Assembly (NCBI RefSeq): GCF_011193355.1
Contig: NZ_CP049780.1
Location: forward strand, 3,609,085 to 3,673,084
From: Streptomyces sp. JB150
GTDB taxonomy: Bacteria > Actinomycetota > Actinomycetes > Streptomycetales > Streptomycetaceae
Direction: 5' to 3'
Length of the DNA stretch: 64,000 nt
Shown: in pieces, positions 1-8,379 of the stretch
Numbering within the stretch: position 1 is the stretch's first letter
Layout: every line of letters begins with the position of its first letter
The notes under the pieces: generated by a model
Database searches by the model: none
What the model saw: only the letters and a program-made list of their open reading frames with translations
What the model was told of the DNA's origin: nothing
Translations under genes and position numbers: made by a program

Positions 1-58
1 TGCGCCATGCCTTCCCGCCTCCCTTCTCCTCCGCGCTGAGCTGGGCAAACACCTCCAT
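1..58 (-). CDS. Possible 5' end of a gene running off the left edge
   Basis: An open frame reads leftward from an ATG at 58 (begins MEVFAQLSAEEKGGGKAWR) and leaves the window. There is no clear Shine-Dalgarno sequence upstream and 19 codons are too few to name a family. It could equally be non-coding spacer downstream of the CopC-CopD gene. Confidence 0.2.
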   Translation of the reverse strand, partial: MEVFAQLSAEEKGGGKAWR

Positions 59-128
59 TGTCGGGCTTGGGCGGCCGTCGTGGGTCAGCCGTTCGGATGA
101 CGCCGTTCCGGCTGTCGAGCGGTACGGG

Positions 129-1991
129 TCAGCCGATGCGGACCGTCCGCGCCACCGTCACCTGGTCGAACTCCGACACCCGCACCGTCGCCTTCATGCG
201 CCAGCTGCCCGGCACCGGCAGGTCGAGGGTGTCGGTGGCCCAGTAGCCGCCGCGGTCGGCGAGTCCGGCGTCGATCGGGCCGATGTCCTGTCCGGGGTGG
301 GTGAAGGCGAGGCGGATCTCGGGGACGCTGACGAGGCCGCCGTCGGGGGCGAAGGCCACGGCCTGGACGGAGTTCTCGCCGGTGCGGGCCGGGTCGAGGG
401 TGATCTGGACGGTGCCGCGTCCGCCGGGGGTGCCCACGTCGAAGGGCACGGTCGTGGTGGTCGTGGGCGGCAGCACGGTCGCCGGTCCGGCCGCCGCCGC
501 CTCGGCCGCGGCGCGGCCCGGCAGCGTGCCGGTCAGCAGGGTCGTCAACGCCAGGACGACCACGGCGACGGCCAGTTCGGCGAGGACCGAGCGACGCAGG
601 CGACGCCGGTCCGGGTACGGGGGTGAGGGCAGGGGCGGGGGCGGCGACGAGGGCGAGGGTGAGTGCTCGGCAGGGCCTCCGTCCGGGTGCGCGGGCGCGG
701 GCTCCCCGCCCCCGCCTCCTTCCGCCTCCCCCGCCGACGGCCCCCCGACCCGTTCCAGTGCCCTCTCCGGTACGGCCGTGGCCTCCCCGGGCGCCGGCGC
801 GCTGGACGTCGCCTCGCCGGGCGTCGCCTCCCCGGACGCCGGCTCCCGCACCAGCCCCCGTGACACCCACGCCGCCCCCAGCAGCAGCACCACCGCCGCC
901 GTCTTGGCGGCCAGGAGCCGGCCGTACGTCGTCTGGGTGAGCGCGTCGAGGGAGCCGAGGCCGCGCCAGGACTGGTAGACGCCGGTGACGACGAGGACGG
1001 TGACGGAGGCGAGGGCGAGGCAGGAGTAGCGGTGGACGGTGGCCGTGGGGAGGCCGCCGCGGCGCAGGCAGGTCAGCAGTGCGGCGAGGCCGCCCAGCCA
1101 GGCCGACATCGCCAGCAGGTGCAGCACCGAGGACACCATCGCCACCGGCACCTGGATCCCGGCGGACGCGTGTTCGGCGGCGGCCCAGGTGAGGGCCAGG
1201 CCCACGGCGAGCAGCGCCCGCACGGCCGGTGTACGCCGCCCGGGGAGCCGTACGGCGAGCAGGAGCAGGGCCACGCGGGCCAGCAGGGCGATACCGGGGC
1301 GGGTGGTCGCGGTGCGGGTCAGGCCGTCGGGGTCGAACGCCGTCCACGGGGCCGCGCCCGTCTCGTAGGGGGCGCGCAGCAGGAACAGGGCGAGGGTGGC
1401 CGCGAGCAGCGTCCACCAGCCGGTGACCAGCAGCCGGCGCAGGGGGGCGGGGTCGGGCGGGCGGCAGAGGGCCGTGAAGGCGGCGGTGCCGAGGAGGAGG
1501 GCGACGGCCAGGTAGGCGAGGTGGCGGGCCAGGAGGTGCAGGGCCTTGGTCGCCGGGTGCTCGGGCGGGCCGGTGTCCGCGGCGGCCGTCGTACGGCTGG
1601 GCTTGCCGATGGAGAAGCTGAACGCGCCGGAGACGGGGTGGCTGTCGGCGGAGACCACCCGCCAGGCCACCGTGTAGGTGCCGGTGCGCAGGTGGTCGGG
1701 CAGGCGGACGCGGACCGTGTCGTCGCCGTCGGGCGCGTGCCGGGCCTCGCCGACGCGGACGCGCCGGTTGTCGGGGCCGAGCAGGCGTACCGACCCGTCG
1801 AGCAGGCCGACCGACTCGGTGAAGGAGAGGGTGAGCTGCCGGGGCGCGGACTTCAGGACGGCGCCGTCGCGGGGGTCGGTGGCGGCCAGCGCGGCGTGCG
1901 CGGCGGCGGGGGCGGCGGAGCCGAGGAGGACCAGCAGGGTCAGCAGTGCCACCAGCAGCGCCGGCCGGCGCGGTCGTCCGCCCTCGTGCAT
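129..1991 (-). CDS. CopC-CopD fusion copper resistance/import protein
   Basis: A 620-residue protein with an N-terminal signal peptide (about residues 8-31) ending AAAHAALAATDP, so that a histidine lies near the mature N-terminus as in CopC copper-binding domains. The CopC domain (about 32-125, with the SADSHPVSGAFSFSIG stretch) is followed by a multi-pass CopD membrane region (about 150-385), an Ala/Gly/Pro-rich linker, another membrane helix and a C-terminal extracellular domain ending TVRIG. Family knowledge says such fusions bind copper outside the membrane and move it across. It is a paralogue of the 683-residue protein at 57871-59922, with the same architecture and C-terminal domain. 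Here it stands alone rather than with Sco and DtpA. An SD-like GGAGGT lies about 11 nt upstream of the ATG. Confidence 0.85.
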   Translation of the reverse strand: MHEGGRPRRPALLVALLTLLVLLGSAAPAAAHAALAATDPRDGAVLKSAPRQLTLSFTESVGLLDGSVRLLGPDNRRVRVGEARHAPDGDDTVRVRLPDHLRTGTYTVAWRVVSADSHPVSGAFSFSIGKPSRTTAAADTGPPEHPATKALHLLARHLAYLAVALLLGTAAFTALCRPPDPAPLRRLLVTGWWTLLAATLALFLLRAPYETGAAPWTAFDPDGLTRTATTRPGIALLARVALLLLAVRLPGRRTPAVRALLAVGLALTWAAAEHASAGIQVPVAMVSSVLHLLAMSAWLGGLAALLTCLRRGGLPTATVHRYSCLALASVTVLVVTGVYQSWRGLGSLDALTQTTYGRLLAAKTAAVVLLLGAAWVSRGLVREPASGEATPGEATSSAPAPGEATAVPERALERVGGPSAGEAEGGGGGEPAPAHPDGGPAEHSPSPSSPPPPLPSPPYPDRRRLRRSVLAELAVAVVVLALTTLLTGTLPGRAAAEAAAAGPATVLPPTTTTTVPFDVGTPGGRGTVQITLDPARTGENSVQAVAFAPDGGLVSVPEIRLAFTHPGQDIGPIDAGLADRGGYWATDTLDLPVPGSWRMKATVRVSEFDQVTVARTVRIG

Positions 1992-2071
1992 CGGATCCGT
2001 ACACCTCCGTACTCGGCCGGGGAGAGCCGTTCAGGGGTCATACGGACGGCGCGGTCCGGGTGTTCAGCCGC

Positions 2072-2845
2072 TCACCAGGTCGGCCGCGCCGTCACGCCGC
2101 CGTCCACGACCAGGTCGTGACCCGTGATCCAGGACGCGAGCGGGGAGGCGAGGAACGCGCAGGCGTCGCCGATGTCCTCGGGCCGGCCCAGGCGGCCGAG
2201 CGGGGCCGCGCGCCGCCAGCGGTCCACGCCGTCCGGCCAGTCCCGCGCCAGTCCCTCGCGGTCGACGAGGCCGGGCGAGACGGTGTTCACGCGGATGCCG
2301 AGGGGGCCGTACTCCAGGGCCGCCGCGCGGGCGTGCATCACCACGGCCGCCTTGGCGGCGCTGTAGTGGGCGTGGCCCGGGGCGGGCGCGCTCGCCTCGA
2401 CGGACGCGATGTGGGTCACCGAGCCGCCGCTCTCCCCCATGACCTCGACGGCCGCCTGGGTGCAGGCGAACACGCTGCCCAGGTTGGTGTCGACGACCGC
2501 CCGCCACTCCTCGGCCGTCATCCCGGCCAGCTCGCGCACCGGCTGCACGCCCGCGTTGTTGACCAGCGCGGTGAGCCGTCCGCCGCCCCACGCGGCGGCC
2601 TCGCGCACGATCCGCCGGCACGCGGCCGGGTCGGTGAGGTCGCCGCGTACGACCGTGGCCCGGCCGCCCGCGTCCTGGATGCGGTCCGCCACGGCACGCG
2701 CCTCCCGCACCGCCGTACGGCAGTGCACGGCGACCGCCGCGCCGTGCTGGGCGAACCGCAGCGCGATGCCCCGGCCGATGCCCCTGCCCGCGCCGGTGAC
2801 GAGGGCGGTCTGTCCCGCCAGGAGTCCCGGGGAAGGCGTCGTCAT
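2072..2845 (-). CDS. SDR family NAD(P)-dependent oxidoreductase
   Basis: A classical short-chain dehydrogenase of 257 residues. It has the Rossmann glycine motif TGAGRGIG at about residues 17-24, the NNAG motif (ALVNNAGVQ) near 90, and the catalytic Tyr-Lys in HYSAAK near 160 with Ser in the preceding IASVEAS segment. The substrate cannot be read from sequence. The ATG at 2845 overlaps the stop of the upstream cupin gene as ATGA, so the two are probably translationally coupled; a GTG nine bases earlier is also open. It lies downstream of the cupin gene and ends 80 bases from the CopC-CopD start. Confidence 0.85.
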   Translation of the reverse strand: MTTPSPGLLAGQTALVTGAGRGIGRGIALRFAQHGAAVAVHCRTAVREARAVADRIQDAGGRATVVRGDLTDPAACRRIVREAAAWGGGRLTALVNNAGVQPVRELAGMTAEEWRAVVDTNLGSVFACTQAAVEVMGESGGSVTHIASVEASAPAPGHAHYSAAKAAVVMHARAAALEYGPLGIRVNTVSPGLVDREGLARDWPDGVDRWRRAAPLGRLGRPEDIGDACAFLASPLASWITGHDLVVDGGVTARPTW

Positions 2846-3315
2846 GGGCGGCACAGTGCCATGATCCGCGCGGCCTCGGCCGGATAGCGCGCCGTGAGGT
2901 CTCCCGCGTCGCCGTGCTCGTAGTCGGCGTAGGTGAAGCCGGGCGCCAGGGTGCAGCCGAAGAACGTCCAGGAGCCGCCCTCGGCGACCCGGCCGCCCAT
3001 CCAGGTGCCCGCGGGGACGGTGAGCTGGACCTGCTGGCCGCCGAGGACGTCGGGGCCCAGTACGGCGGTGCGGGCGGTGCCGTCGGGGGCGAGCAGGAGC
3101 AGTTCGAGCGGGTCGCCGAGGTAGAAGTGCCAGATCTCGTCGGTGGGGAGGCGGTGCAGGGCGGAGTGGTCGTCGCGGGTGAGCAGGGCGACGATCGCGC
3201 TGCCCTCGGGGCGGCCGTCCGGGCGCTCGGGGCCGGCCCAGGTCCGCCGGAACAGGCCGCCCTCGCGCGGAATCGGCTCGAGTCCGTAGTGCGCGATGAG
3301 CTCTTCTGGCGTCAC
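2842..3315 (-). CDS. DUF985-type cupin protein
   Basis: A 157-residue single-domain cupin. The sequence keeps the family features: LIAHYGLEPIPREGGLFRRTW at the N-terminus, a DEIWHFYLGDPLELL strand pair, a VPAGTWMGGRV turn and a C-terminal FGCTLAPGFTYADYE segment. This matches the DUF985 (cupin_5) group, whose biochemical role is mostly unknown. It is the first gene of a two-gene unit with the SDR, which it overlaps by four bases. The upstream spacer carries a degenerate tandem repeat instead of an obvious promoter. Confidence 0.8.
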   Translation of the reverse strand: MTPEELIAHYGLEPIPREGGLFRRTWAGPERPDGRPEGSAIVALLTRDDHSALHRLPTDEIWHFYLGDPLELLLLAPDGTARTAVLGPDVLGGQQVQLTVPAGTWMGGRVAEGGSWTFFGCTLAPGFTYADYEHGDAGDLTARYPAEAARIMALCRP

Positions 3316-3323
3316 GCCGCGAA

Positions 3324-3425
3324 GGCTACCCCCAGGGTCTCGCGGGCTACCCTCAGGTCTCGCGGGCTAGCCCCAGGAACTCGCGGGCCACCCCCAAGGT
3401 CTCGCGGGTGGCCCCAGGATCTCGC
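3324..3425. repeat. Degenerate tandem repeat, five units of 20-21 bp
   Basis: Five consecutive units, each starting GG(G)CTACCCC-like and ending CTCGC, lie at 3324-3343, 3344-3363, 3364-3384, 3385-3405 and 3406-3425. They fill most of the spacer between the GNAT stop and the cupin start. Unit length is not a multiple of three and no gene is read across them. Confidence 0.8.
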
Positions 3426-3470
3426 CGCCTGCCCCGACGACCTGCCACGCCTCCCCCAGCACCTTCGCGC

Positions 3471-4082
3471 TCACGCCGGGAACACCACCTCCCGGCGCAG
3501 GAACGCCAGTTGCGCCCGCTTCTCCGGCAGGTACACGTCCGGCAGGTCGATCTCCGGCAGGACGACCGCCGGTCCCGCGTCGAAGCCCTGCTTCACGAAC
3601 CGGGCGATGGCCTTGTCGTTGCGCACGTCCGGGTCGACGACGATCCGGCGCCGGCCGAGGGTGCGGAAGACGTACGCGGTGATGGCGGCCACCAGCCCCG
3701 CCGTCCAGCCGGAGCGCGCGCCACCCGTTGCCGTGGGGGGCGCGAGCAGCAGGTGGACGCCTATGTCGCCGGGCTGGACCTCGTAGCACTCGCTGACCCG
3801 GTCGGCTTCCGGGTCGTAGGTCTGGAGGAGGGCCGCCGGGATGCCGTCCTTCAGCATCAGGAAGGCGTGGTGGGTGTCGAGGGTGTCCATGTGCGCGTAG
3901 ATGTCGGCGACCTGGTCACGGGTCAGGCCGTTCATGCCCCAGAAGGCGGCCCGTTCCTCGCTGACCCAGCTGTGGATCAGCTCCGCGTCGCCCTTGGCGT
4001 CGAGCGGCAGGATGCGGACGGTGCCGAAGCCGTCGACCACCTCCTCGTGGACTGTTCCACGTGATACGTAGGCGTCAGACAT
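3471..4082 (-). CDS. GNAT acetyltransferase of the siderophore-acylation type
   Basis: A 203-residue protein resembling the IucB/AlcB/DesC branch of N-acyltransferases: an N-terminal half with HSWVSEERAAFWGMNGL and a C-terminal GNAT fold with QPGDIGVHLLLAPP, RRRIVVDPDVRNDKAIARFVKQGF and a final VYLPEKRAQLAFLRREV. Relatives acetylate or acylate hydroxylamines during hydroxamate siderophore assembly. The ATG at 4082 lies eight bases inside the upstream penicillin-acylase gene, so translation is coupled. The pair is preceded by an iron box, which supports an iron-related role. No siderophore synthetase lies in the window, so the acceptor is unknown; another acyl acceptor is possible. Confidence 0.75.
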   Translation of the reverse strand: MSDAYVSRGTVHEEVVDGFGTVRILPLDAKGDAELIHSWVSEERAAFWGMNGLTRDQVADIYAHMDTLDTHHAFLMLKDGIPAALLQTYDPEADRVSECYEVQPGDIGVHLLLAPPTATGGARSGWTAGLVAAITAYVFRTLGRRRIVVDPDVRNDKAIARFVKQGFDAGPAVVLPEIDLPDVYLPEKRAQLAFLRREVVFPA

Positions 4083-6171
4083 CGCTCTCGTTCTCCTTCA
4101 CGAGCCGGTCCCAGTCGGTGACGACCGGGACGAGTTCTCCCCCGCTCCAGAGAGGGAGCTGGTCACGGTGGTGCGGGGAGCCGGGCACGCCGGACGCGCC
4201 GAACGGCACCACCCACAGGCTGTCCTCACGCCGCGCCAGGTCCCACACGTAGCGGGCGGCCGGTCCGCGCGCCGCCAGGTCGGTGAGGCCGGGGACGGCG
4301 GAGGTGCACAGCACGCAGTCGTGGTCGCCGGACAGGCCGGGTTCGTCGTACGGGGTGCTGTTCAGCGCGCGCCAGGGGGAGAGGCGGTGGGTGTCGCCCC
4401 AGGTGCCCCGCGGGGGCCGGGCGGCGGTCTCCTCCAGCGCCTCCCGGACCAGCGCGGCGCGGTCGATGCCGTACAGCTCCCGCGCGCGCAGCAGGTGTTC
4501 GAGCGCGTAGCCGATGCGCACCGTGAGGTTCAGCCAGGGCAGCAGGGCCTCGGGATAGGCGGGCACCTCGGTGAGCGGCGCGAAGGCCGGGTGCGCGGCG
4601 AGGCGGCGGACGAGCGCGCCGCGCACGGCGGCGAAGGCGGCCGCGTCGGCGCTGTCCGCGTCCATGTGGCGGTCCCAGCGCAGCAGGCGGTCGCGCAGCC
4701 GCTCCGCCTCGGGGGTGAGGCCGTCGAGGCCGGCGAGCCGGTCCAGGAGGGGGGCGGCGGAGGCGAGGTGGGTGTCCATGTGGATCGCGGGCATGTCGCC
4801 GGCCGCCCAGCGCTCCTTGCGCGCGAGGAGCGCGGCGATGCGGTCGGCGCGGTGCGGCGGGGCGAACTCGACGCCGAGCGGGGCGGCGGGGCCGCGCTGG
4901 TTGGCCATGACGGCGACGCCGTCGGTGAGGCCCGCGCGGGGCATGGGGTGCCAGCCGGTCCACTCGTGGCCGGGCTCCCAGGCGGGGACGGGACCGAGGC
5001 GGTGGGCGGCGGAGCGCTCGGGAACGCGGCCGGCGACCCGGTGCAGGGTGCCGCCCTGGGTGTCGGCGGCCTGGACGACGTTGACCGGCTCGGACCACTG
5101 GTCGAAGGCCCGGTCGACGTCGGCCACCGTGCGGGCGCGCAGCAGCGGCAGCAGGGCGCCGAAGCCGAGGTCGGCGGTGACGTGCGGCGGGTAGCGCAGG
5201 CTGAGGGCGAGCGGGGTGCCGTCGTCGAGGCCTTCGGGGCCGCCCGCGACGACGGGTCCCCGGTCGGTCGCGATCACCTCGACGGGCACCTTCTCCTCGC
5301 CGCGCACCTCGACGTACTCGGTGTGCAGGGAGGCACGGTGCCAGACCCCGTCGGGTCCGAGGGCCTCGACTCCGGCGCCCGTGCGGCGCAGCCGCTCCTC
5401 GTACAGGTCCTGGTAGTCGGCCATGGCGTTGGTGATGGCCCAGGCGACGGTGCCGGTGTGGCCGAAGTGGGCGATGCCGGGGACGCCGGGCACGGCGAGG
5501 CCGACGACGTCGAACTCCGGGCAGGAGAGGTGGATCTGCTGGTAGACGCCGGGGTCCTCGATCCAGCGGTGCGGGTCGCCGGCGATGACGGCCTGGCCGG
5601 TCACGGTGCGCTCGCCGGACACCAGCCAGCCGTTGCTGCCGGAGGTGCCGGGTCCGTCGGTGGCGAAGAGGCCGACGGCGTCGGGGCCGAGGTGGCGGAC
5701 GGCGTGCGCCCGCCAGAGCTTGGCGGGGAACCCGGCGAAGAGGATGTGGGTGGACAGCCAGACGGCGAACGGGGTCCACGGCTCCCAGCGGCCGGGGGCC
5801 AGATCCGCCTCGGCGAACCGGGGGTCACGGCGAGCGCCTTCCGCCAGGCCGTCGTTGACGCCGTCGACGTACGCGCGGACGAAGTCCGCCGACTCGGGGT
5901 CGCGGGTGGCGAGGGCGCGGAAGCAGCGGGCGGCGGTGCCGGTGAGGACGGCGCGGCGGGCGAGGAGGTCCGAGGGGAGCGCCTCGGCGCCCAGGAAGGC
6001 GGCCGAGGTGCCCTGCGCGCGGTGGCGCTCCACCTCCAGCTGCCAGGCGCGGTCGAGGGCGGTGACCCGGCCCTGGGCGCGGGCGAGTGCGCGTACGTCG
6101 CCGGCCCGCAGATGTGGGATGCCCCAGGCGTCCCGGTAGATCCCGTGGGCCCCGGATCTCTCTGTCGTCAC
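4075..6171 (-). CDS. Penicillin acylase family Ntn-hydrolase, iron-regulated (DesG-like)
   Basis: A 698-residue penicillin-amidase family protein. The autocatalytic beta-chain start is visible as GTSGSNGWLVSG with Ser179 as the likely N-terminal nucleophile; the ITNAMADYQDLYEE segment follows in the beta chain. Unlike secreted penicillin acylases there is no signal peptide: the protein begins MTTERSGAHGIYRDAWGIPHL, so it is probably cytoplasmic. It overlaps a siderophore-type GNAT gene and is preceded by an iron box at 6207-6225. From memory, a penicillin-amidase homologue called DesG has been proposed to install phenylacetyl groups in aryl-desferrioxamines; this gene fits that idea. The specific substrate is inference. 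Confidence 0.8.
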   Translation of the reverse strand: MTTERSGAHGIYRDAWGIPHLRAGDVRALARAQGRVTALDRAWQLEVERHRAQGTSAAFLGAEALPSDLLARRAVLTGTAARCFRALATRDPESADFVRAYVDGVNDGLAEGARRDPRFAEADLAPGRWEPWTPFAVWLSTHILFAGFPAKLWRAHAVRHLGPDAVGLFATDGPGTSGSNGWLVSGERTVTGQAVIAGDPHRWIEDPGVYQQIHLSCPEFDVVGLAVPGVPGIAHFGHTGTVAWAITNAMADYQDLYEERLRRTGAGVEALGPDGVWHRASLHTEYVEVRGEEKVPVEVIATDRGPVVAGGPEGLDDGTPLALSLRYPPHVTADLGFGALLPLLRARTVADVDRAFDQWSEPVNVVQAADTQGGTLHRVAGRVPERSAAHRLGPVPAWEPGHEWTGWHPMPRAGLTDGVAVMANQRGPAAPLGVEFAPPHRADRIAALLARKERWAAGDMPAIHMDTHLASAAPLLDRLAGLDGLTPEAERLRDRLLRWDRHMDADSADAAAFAAVRGALVRRLAAHPAFAPLTEVPAYPEALLPWLNLTVRIGYALEHLLRARELYGIDRAALVREALEETAARPPRGTWGDTHRLSPWRALNSTPYDEPGLSGDHDCVLCTSAVPGLTDLAARGPAARYVWDLARREDSLWVVPFGASGVPGSPHHRDQLPLWSGGELVPVVTDWDRLVKENESDV

Positions 6172-6206
6172 CCCAGTGACCCCTCTTCGCTATGGTCGGA
6201 TTTTGC

Positions 6207-6225
6207 TTTGGTTAGGCTTGCCTAA
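6207..6225. promoter_or_regulatory. DmdR/IdeR-type iron box
   Basis: The 19-mer TTTGGTTAGGCTTGCCTAA matches the actinobacterial iron-box consensus TTAGGTTAGGCTAACCTAA at 16 of 19 positions and holds the perfect inverted repeat TTAGGC-TT-GCCTAA. It lies about 35-55 bases upstream of the penicillin-acylase ATG, where an Fe(II)-DmdR repressor would block transcription of the acylase-GNAT pair. It also lies 146 bases upstream of the rightward glycosylase gene. Confidence 0.75.
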
Positions 6226-6370
6226 GTGATTCGTGGCGGAATCGTACGCGACCGGTGAAACGGCCGTCGCAGGCGACCCCCGGCGGCAGCGCGGCGGCCC
6301 TCGCAGGCGCCCCCGGCGGCGGCGCGGCGGCCACCGCGCGGCCCGCCCGGCGACGCGGGATCATCGGTGC

Positions 6371-6964
6371 ATGGACGTCACCCTCCGCCTCGCCCAGGAC
6401 CCGGACGCCGACGCGCTGCTCGGCCGCAGCCCGCTCGCCGCGCTGATCGGCATGCTGCTCGACCAGCAGATCCCCATGGAGTGGGCGTTCAAGGGCCCGA
6501 GGACCATCGCCGACCGGATGGGCACCGACGACCTGGACGCCCACGAGATCGCCGCCCAGGACCCCGAGGCCTTCGCCGCCGTCCTCTCCGAGAAGCCGGC
6601 CGTGCACCGCTACCCCGGCTCGATGGCCAAGCGGATCCAGCAGCTGTGCCAGTACCTCGTGGAGCACTACGACGGTGAAGCCGAGGCCGTCTGGAAGGAC
6701 GTCCCCGACGGCGCCGAACTGCTCAGGCGGCTGCAGGAACTGCCCGGCTTCGGCAAGCAGAAGGCCCAGATCTTCCTCGCCCTGCTCGGCAAGCAGCTCG
6801 GGGTCACCCCCGAGGGCTGGCGCGAGGCGGCCGGCGACTACGGCCGGGCGCAGTCCTTCCGCTCCGTCGCCGACATCACCGGCCCCGAGTCCCTGGCCAA
6901 GGTCCGCGCCCACAAGCAGGAGATGAAGGCAGCGGCCAAGGCCGCCAAGGCGGCCGGGAAGTAA
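6371..6964 (+). CDS. HhH-GPD-type base-excision DNA repair protein
   Basis: A 197-residue protein with the layout of a small helix-hairpin-helix glycosylase: an N-terminal helical region (SPLAALIGMLLDQQIPMEWAF) and the HhH element LQELPGFGKQKAQIFLALLGKQ at about 124-145. Family members remove damaged bases from DNA; which lesion cannot be read here. The C-terminus is Lys/Ala-rich (KAAAKAAKAAGK). The frame is open further upstream, but the Arg-rich upstream stretch looks non-coding, so the ATG at 6371 is chosen. Confidence 0.75.
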   Translation: MDVTLRLAQDPDADALLGRSPLAALIGMLLDQQIPMEWAFKGPRTIADRMGTDDLDAHEIAAQDPEAFAAVLSEKPAVHRYPGSMAKRIQQLCQYLVEHYDGEAEAVWKDVPDGAELLRRLQELPGFGKQKAQIFLALLGKQLGVTPEGWREAAGDYGRAQSFRSVADITGPESLAKVRAHKQEMKAAAKAAKAAGK

Positions 6965-7052
6965 CCCCCCTCCCCGTCACGGGCACCCGCCCGGTCGTCC
7001 GGGTGGCCCGCCCCAGGTGGCGGGCGCCCCGCGCGCGGTCCAAGCATGGACC

Positions 7053-7718
7053 ATGAGCGAGGCACCGACGGGCTCCCCGTGGGGACCCGAGTACGACGAC
7101 CGCAAGGTCCACCGCACCCGGACGGCACCCACCGCCCGGGAGCCCGAGCCGCCGTTCGAGGGCCCCCTGCACGCGCTGTCCCGCGCGGCCTGGCAGATCG
7201 TCCTGCTCACCGGGGTCGCCTCACTGGTCCTCGGCGTCCTGGTCCTGGTCCGGCCGGGCGCGTCCCTACGCGCCGCCGGAGTCCTGTTCGGCCTGTACCT
7301 CCTGCTCAGCGGCGCCTTCCAGCTCGTCTCCGCGTTCGGCACGCACAAGACGACCGCGCTGCGCGTGCTGGCGTTCGTCAGCGGCGCGCTGTCGATCCTG
7401 CTCGGCCTGTTCTGCTTCCGCGGACCCCTTCAGTCGATCCTGCTGCTGGGTCTGTGGATCGGCATCGGCTGGCTGTTCCGCGGCATTGCCCAGACCCTAG
7501 CCGCGGCCTCCGATCCGGGGGTGCCGGCCCGTGGCTGGCAGATCCTGCTGGGCGTCGTCACCCTGCTCGCCGGTGTCGTCCTGATCGTTTCTCCGTTCGA
7601 GTCGGTCGCCGTCCTCACCGTGGTCGGCGGCTGCTGGCTGGTCGCCGTCGGCATCGTCGAGATCCTCACCGCCCTGCGCGTCCGCGGCCGGGCCCGGCAC
7701 GTACCGCACGAACTGTGA
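7053..7718 (+). CDS. HdeD family (DUF308) membrane protein
   Basis: A 221-residue integral membrane protein. A hydrophilic N-terminus (about 45 residues) is followed by six predicted hydrophobic segments arranged as pairs with short polar turns (VLVLVRPGASLRAAGVLFGLY is typical of DUF308). E. coli HdeD is linked to acid resistance, but actinobacterial members have no established function. The ATG at 7053 has only a weak SD. It stands 88 bases after the glycosylase gene, in the same direction. Confidence 0.75.
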   Translation: MSEAPTGSPWGPEYDDRKVHRTRTAPTAREPEPPFEGPLHALSRAAWQIVLLTGVASLVLGVLVLVRPGASLRAAGVLFGLYLLLSGAFQLVSAFGTHKTTALRVLAFVSGALSILLGLFCFRGPLQSILLLGLWIGIGWLFRGIAQTLAAASDPGVPARGWQILLGVVTLLAGVVLIVSPFESVAVLTVVGGCWLVAVGIVEILTALRVRGRARHVPHEL

Positions 7719-7796
7719 GCCGCGCCGGTACGCCGGGTGAGCGGATCTGGCCACCACCGCGATGAACGCCCTACGCCCTCCGGGGAGACGACTTCC

Positions 7797-8183
7797 GTGA
7801 GCACCGCACCCAGCCGCCCGCGCCCCCCGCGCAGCCGGATCCGGCCGCGGCGGGTGCGGCCGCGGGTCCGGCCGCGGCGGGTGTGGCGGGTCCGGCCGCG
7901 TTTCCTCCTGCGCGTCGTCGTGGTGCTGCTCGCGCTGCTGATGCCCGTGGCGCCCGTGGCGGCGGCCGGGCTGCCGGTCGCGGCGACGGCCGCGGCGGAG
8001 GCCGCCGAAACGGACCTGGCGGAGGCGGCGCTGCGGCCCGTGACGCGTGGTCCCCGGCCGCCCGCCCTGCCCCGGAGGCCGGCCCGGCCCGTCCCGGCAC
8101 CCGTGCGCCCGCCGCTGCGCCTCCCGGTGCCGTCCTCGCCGTACCCCCTCAGTGCCCTGCGGTGCGTGGTGCTGCGCTGCTGA
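7797..8183 (+). CDS. Arg/Pro-rich hypothetical protein with one membrane/signal segment
   Basis: A 128-residue frame starting at a GTG preceded by GGGGAG. The N-terminal 40 residues are extremely Arg-rich (repeats of RPRRVRPRVRPRR type), followed by a hydrophobic segment (FLLRVVVVLLALLMPVAPVAAAG) and then an Ala- and Pro/Arg-rich tail ending VVLRC. It could be a secreted or membrane-anchored basic peptide. The Arg/Pro richness is what random high-GC frames also give, so the call rests mainly on the SD, the hydrophobic core and the position between co-directional genes. Confidence 0.45.
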   Translation: MSTAPSRPRPPRSRIRPRRVRPRVRPRRVWRVRPRFLLRVVVVLLALLMPVAPVAAAGLPVAATAAAEAAETDLAEAALRPVTRGPRPPALPRRPARPVPAPVRPPLRLPVPSSPYPLSALRCVVLRC

Positions 8184-8233
8184 CCGGGGCCCGCTCCCCG
8201 GACACGTATCCCCACGACGCAAGGAGCACAGCC

Positions 8234-8359
8234 ATGCCTGTCGATCCGTACGCGGTGCTGCGCGCCCTGCTGCGCGCCGAGGCCGCGCGCAGCGCGCCGA
8301 AGCCGGAGGCGCAGCAGCAGCGCCCGCAGCAGTCCTCGGTGAAGGAACAGGGCCGCTGA
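8234..8359 (+). CDS. Small 41-residue Gln-rich protein
   Basis: The ATG at 8234 is preceded by a strong AAGGAG at 8221-8226 with 7-nt spacing. The 41-residue product begins MPVDPYAVLRALLRAEAARS and ends in a hydrophilic tail rich in Gln (PEAQQQRPQQSSVKEQGR). A short amphipathic helix is likely in the first 20 residues. No family is recognised. It ends 20 bases before the stop of the convergent ATPase gene. Confidence 0.6.
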   Translation: MPVDPYAVLRALLRAEAARSAPKPEAQQQRPQQSSVKEQGR

Positions 8360-8379
8360 GCCGCCGGTACGGCCCGGGC

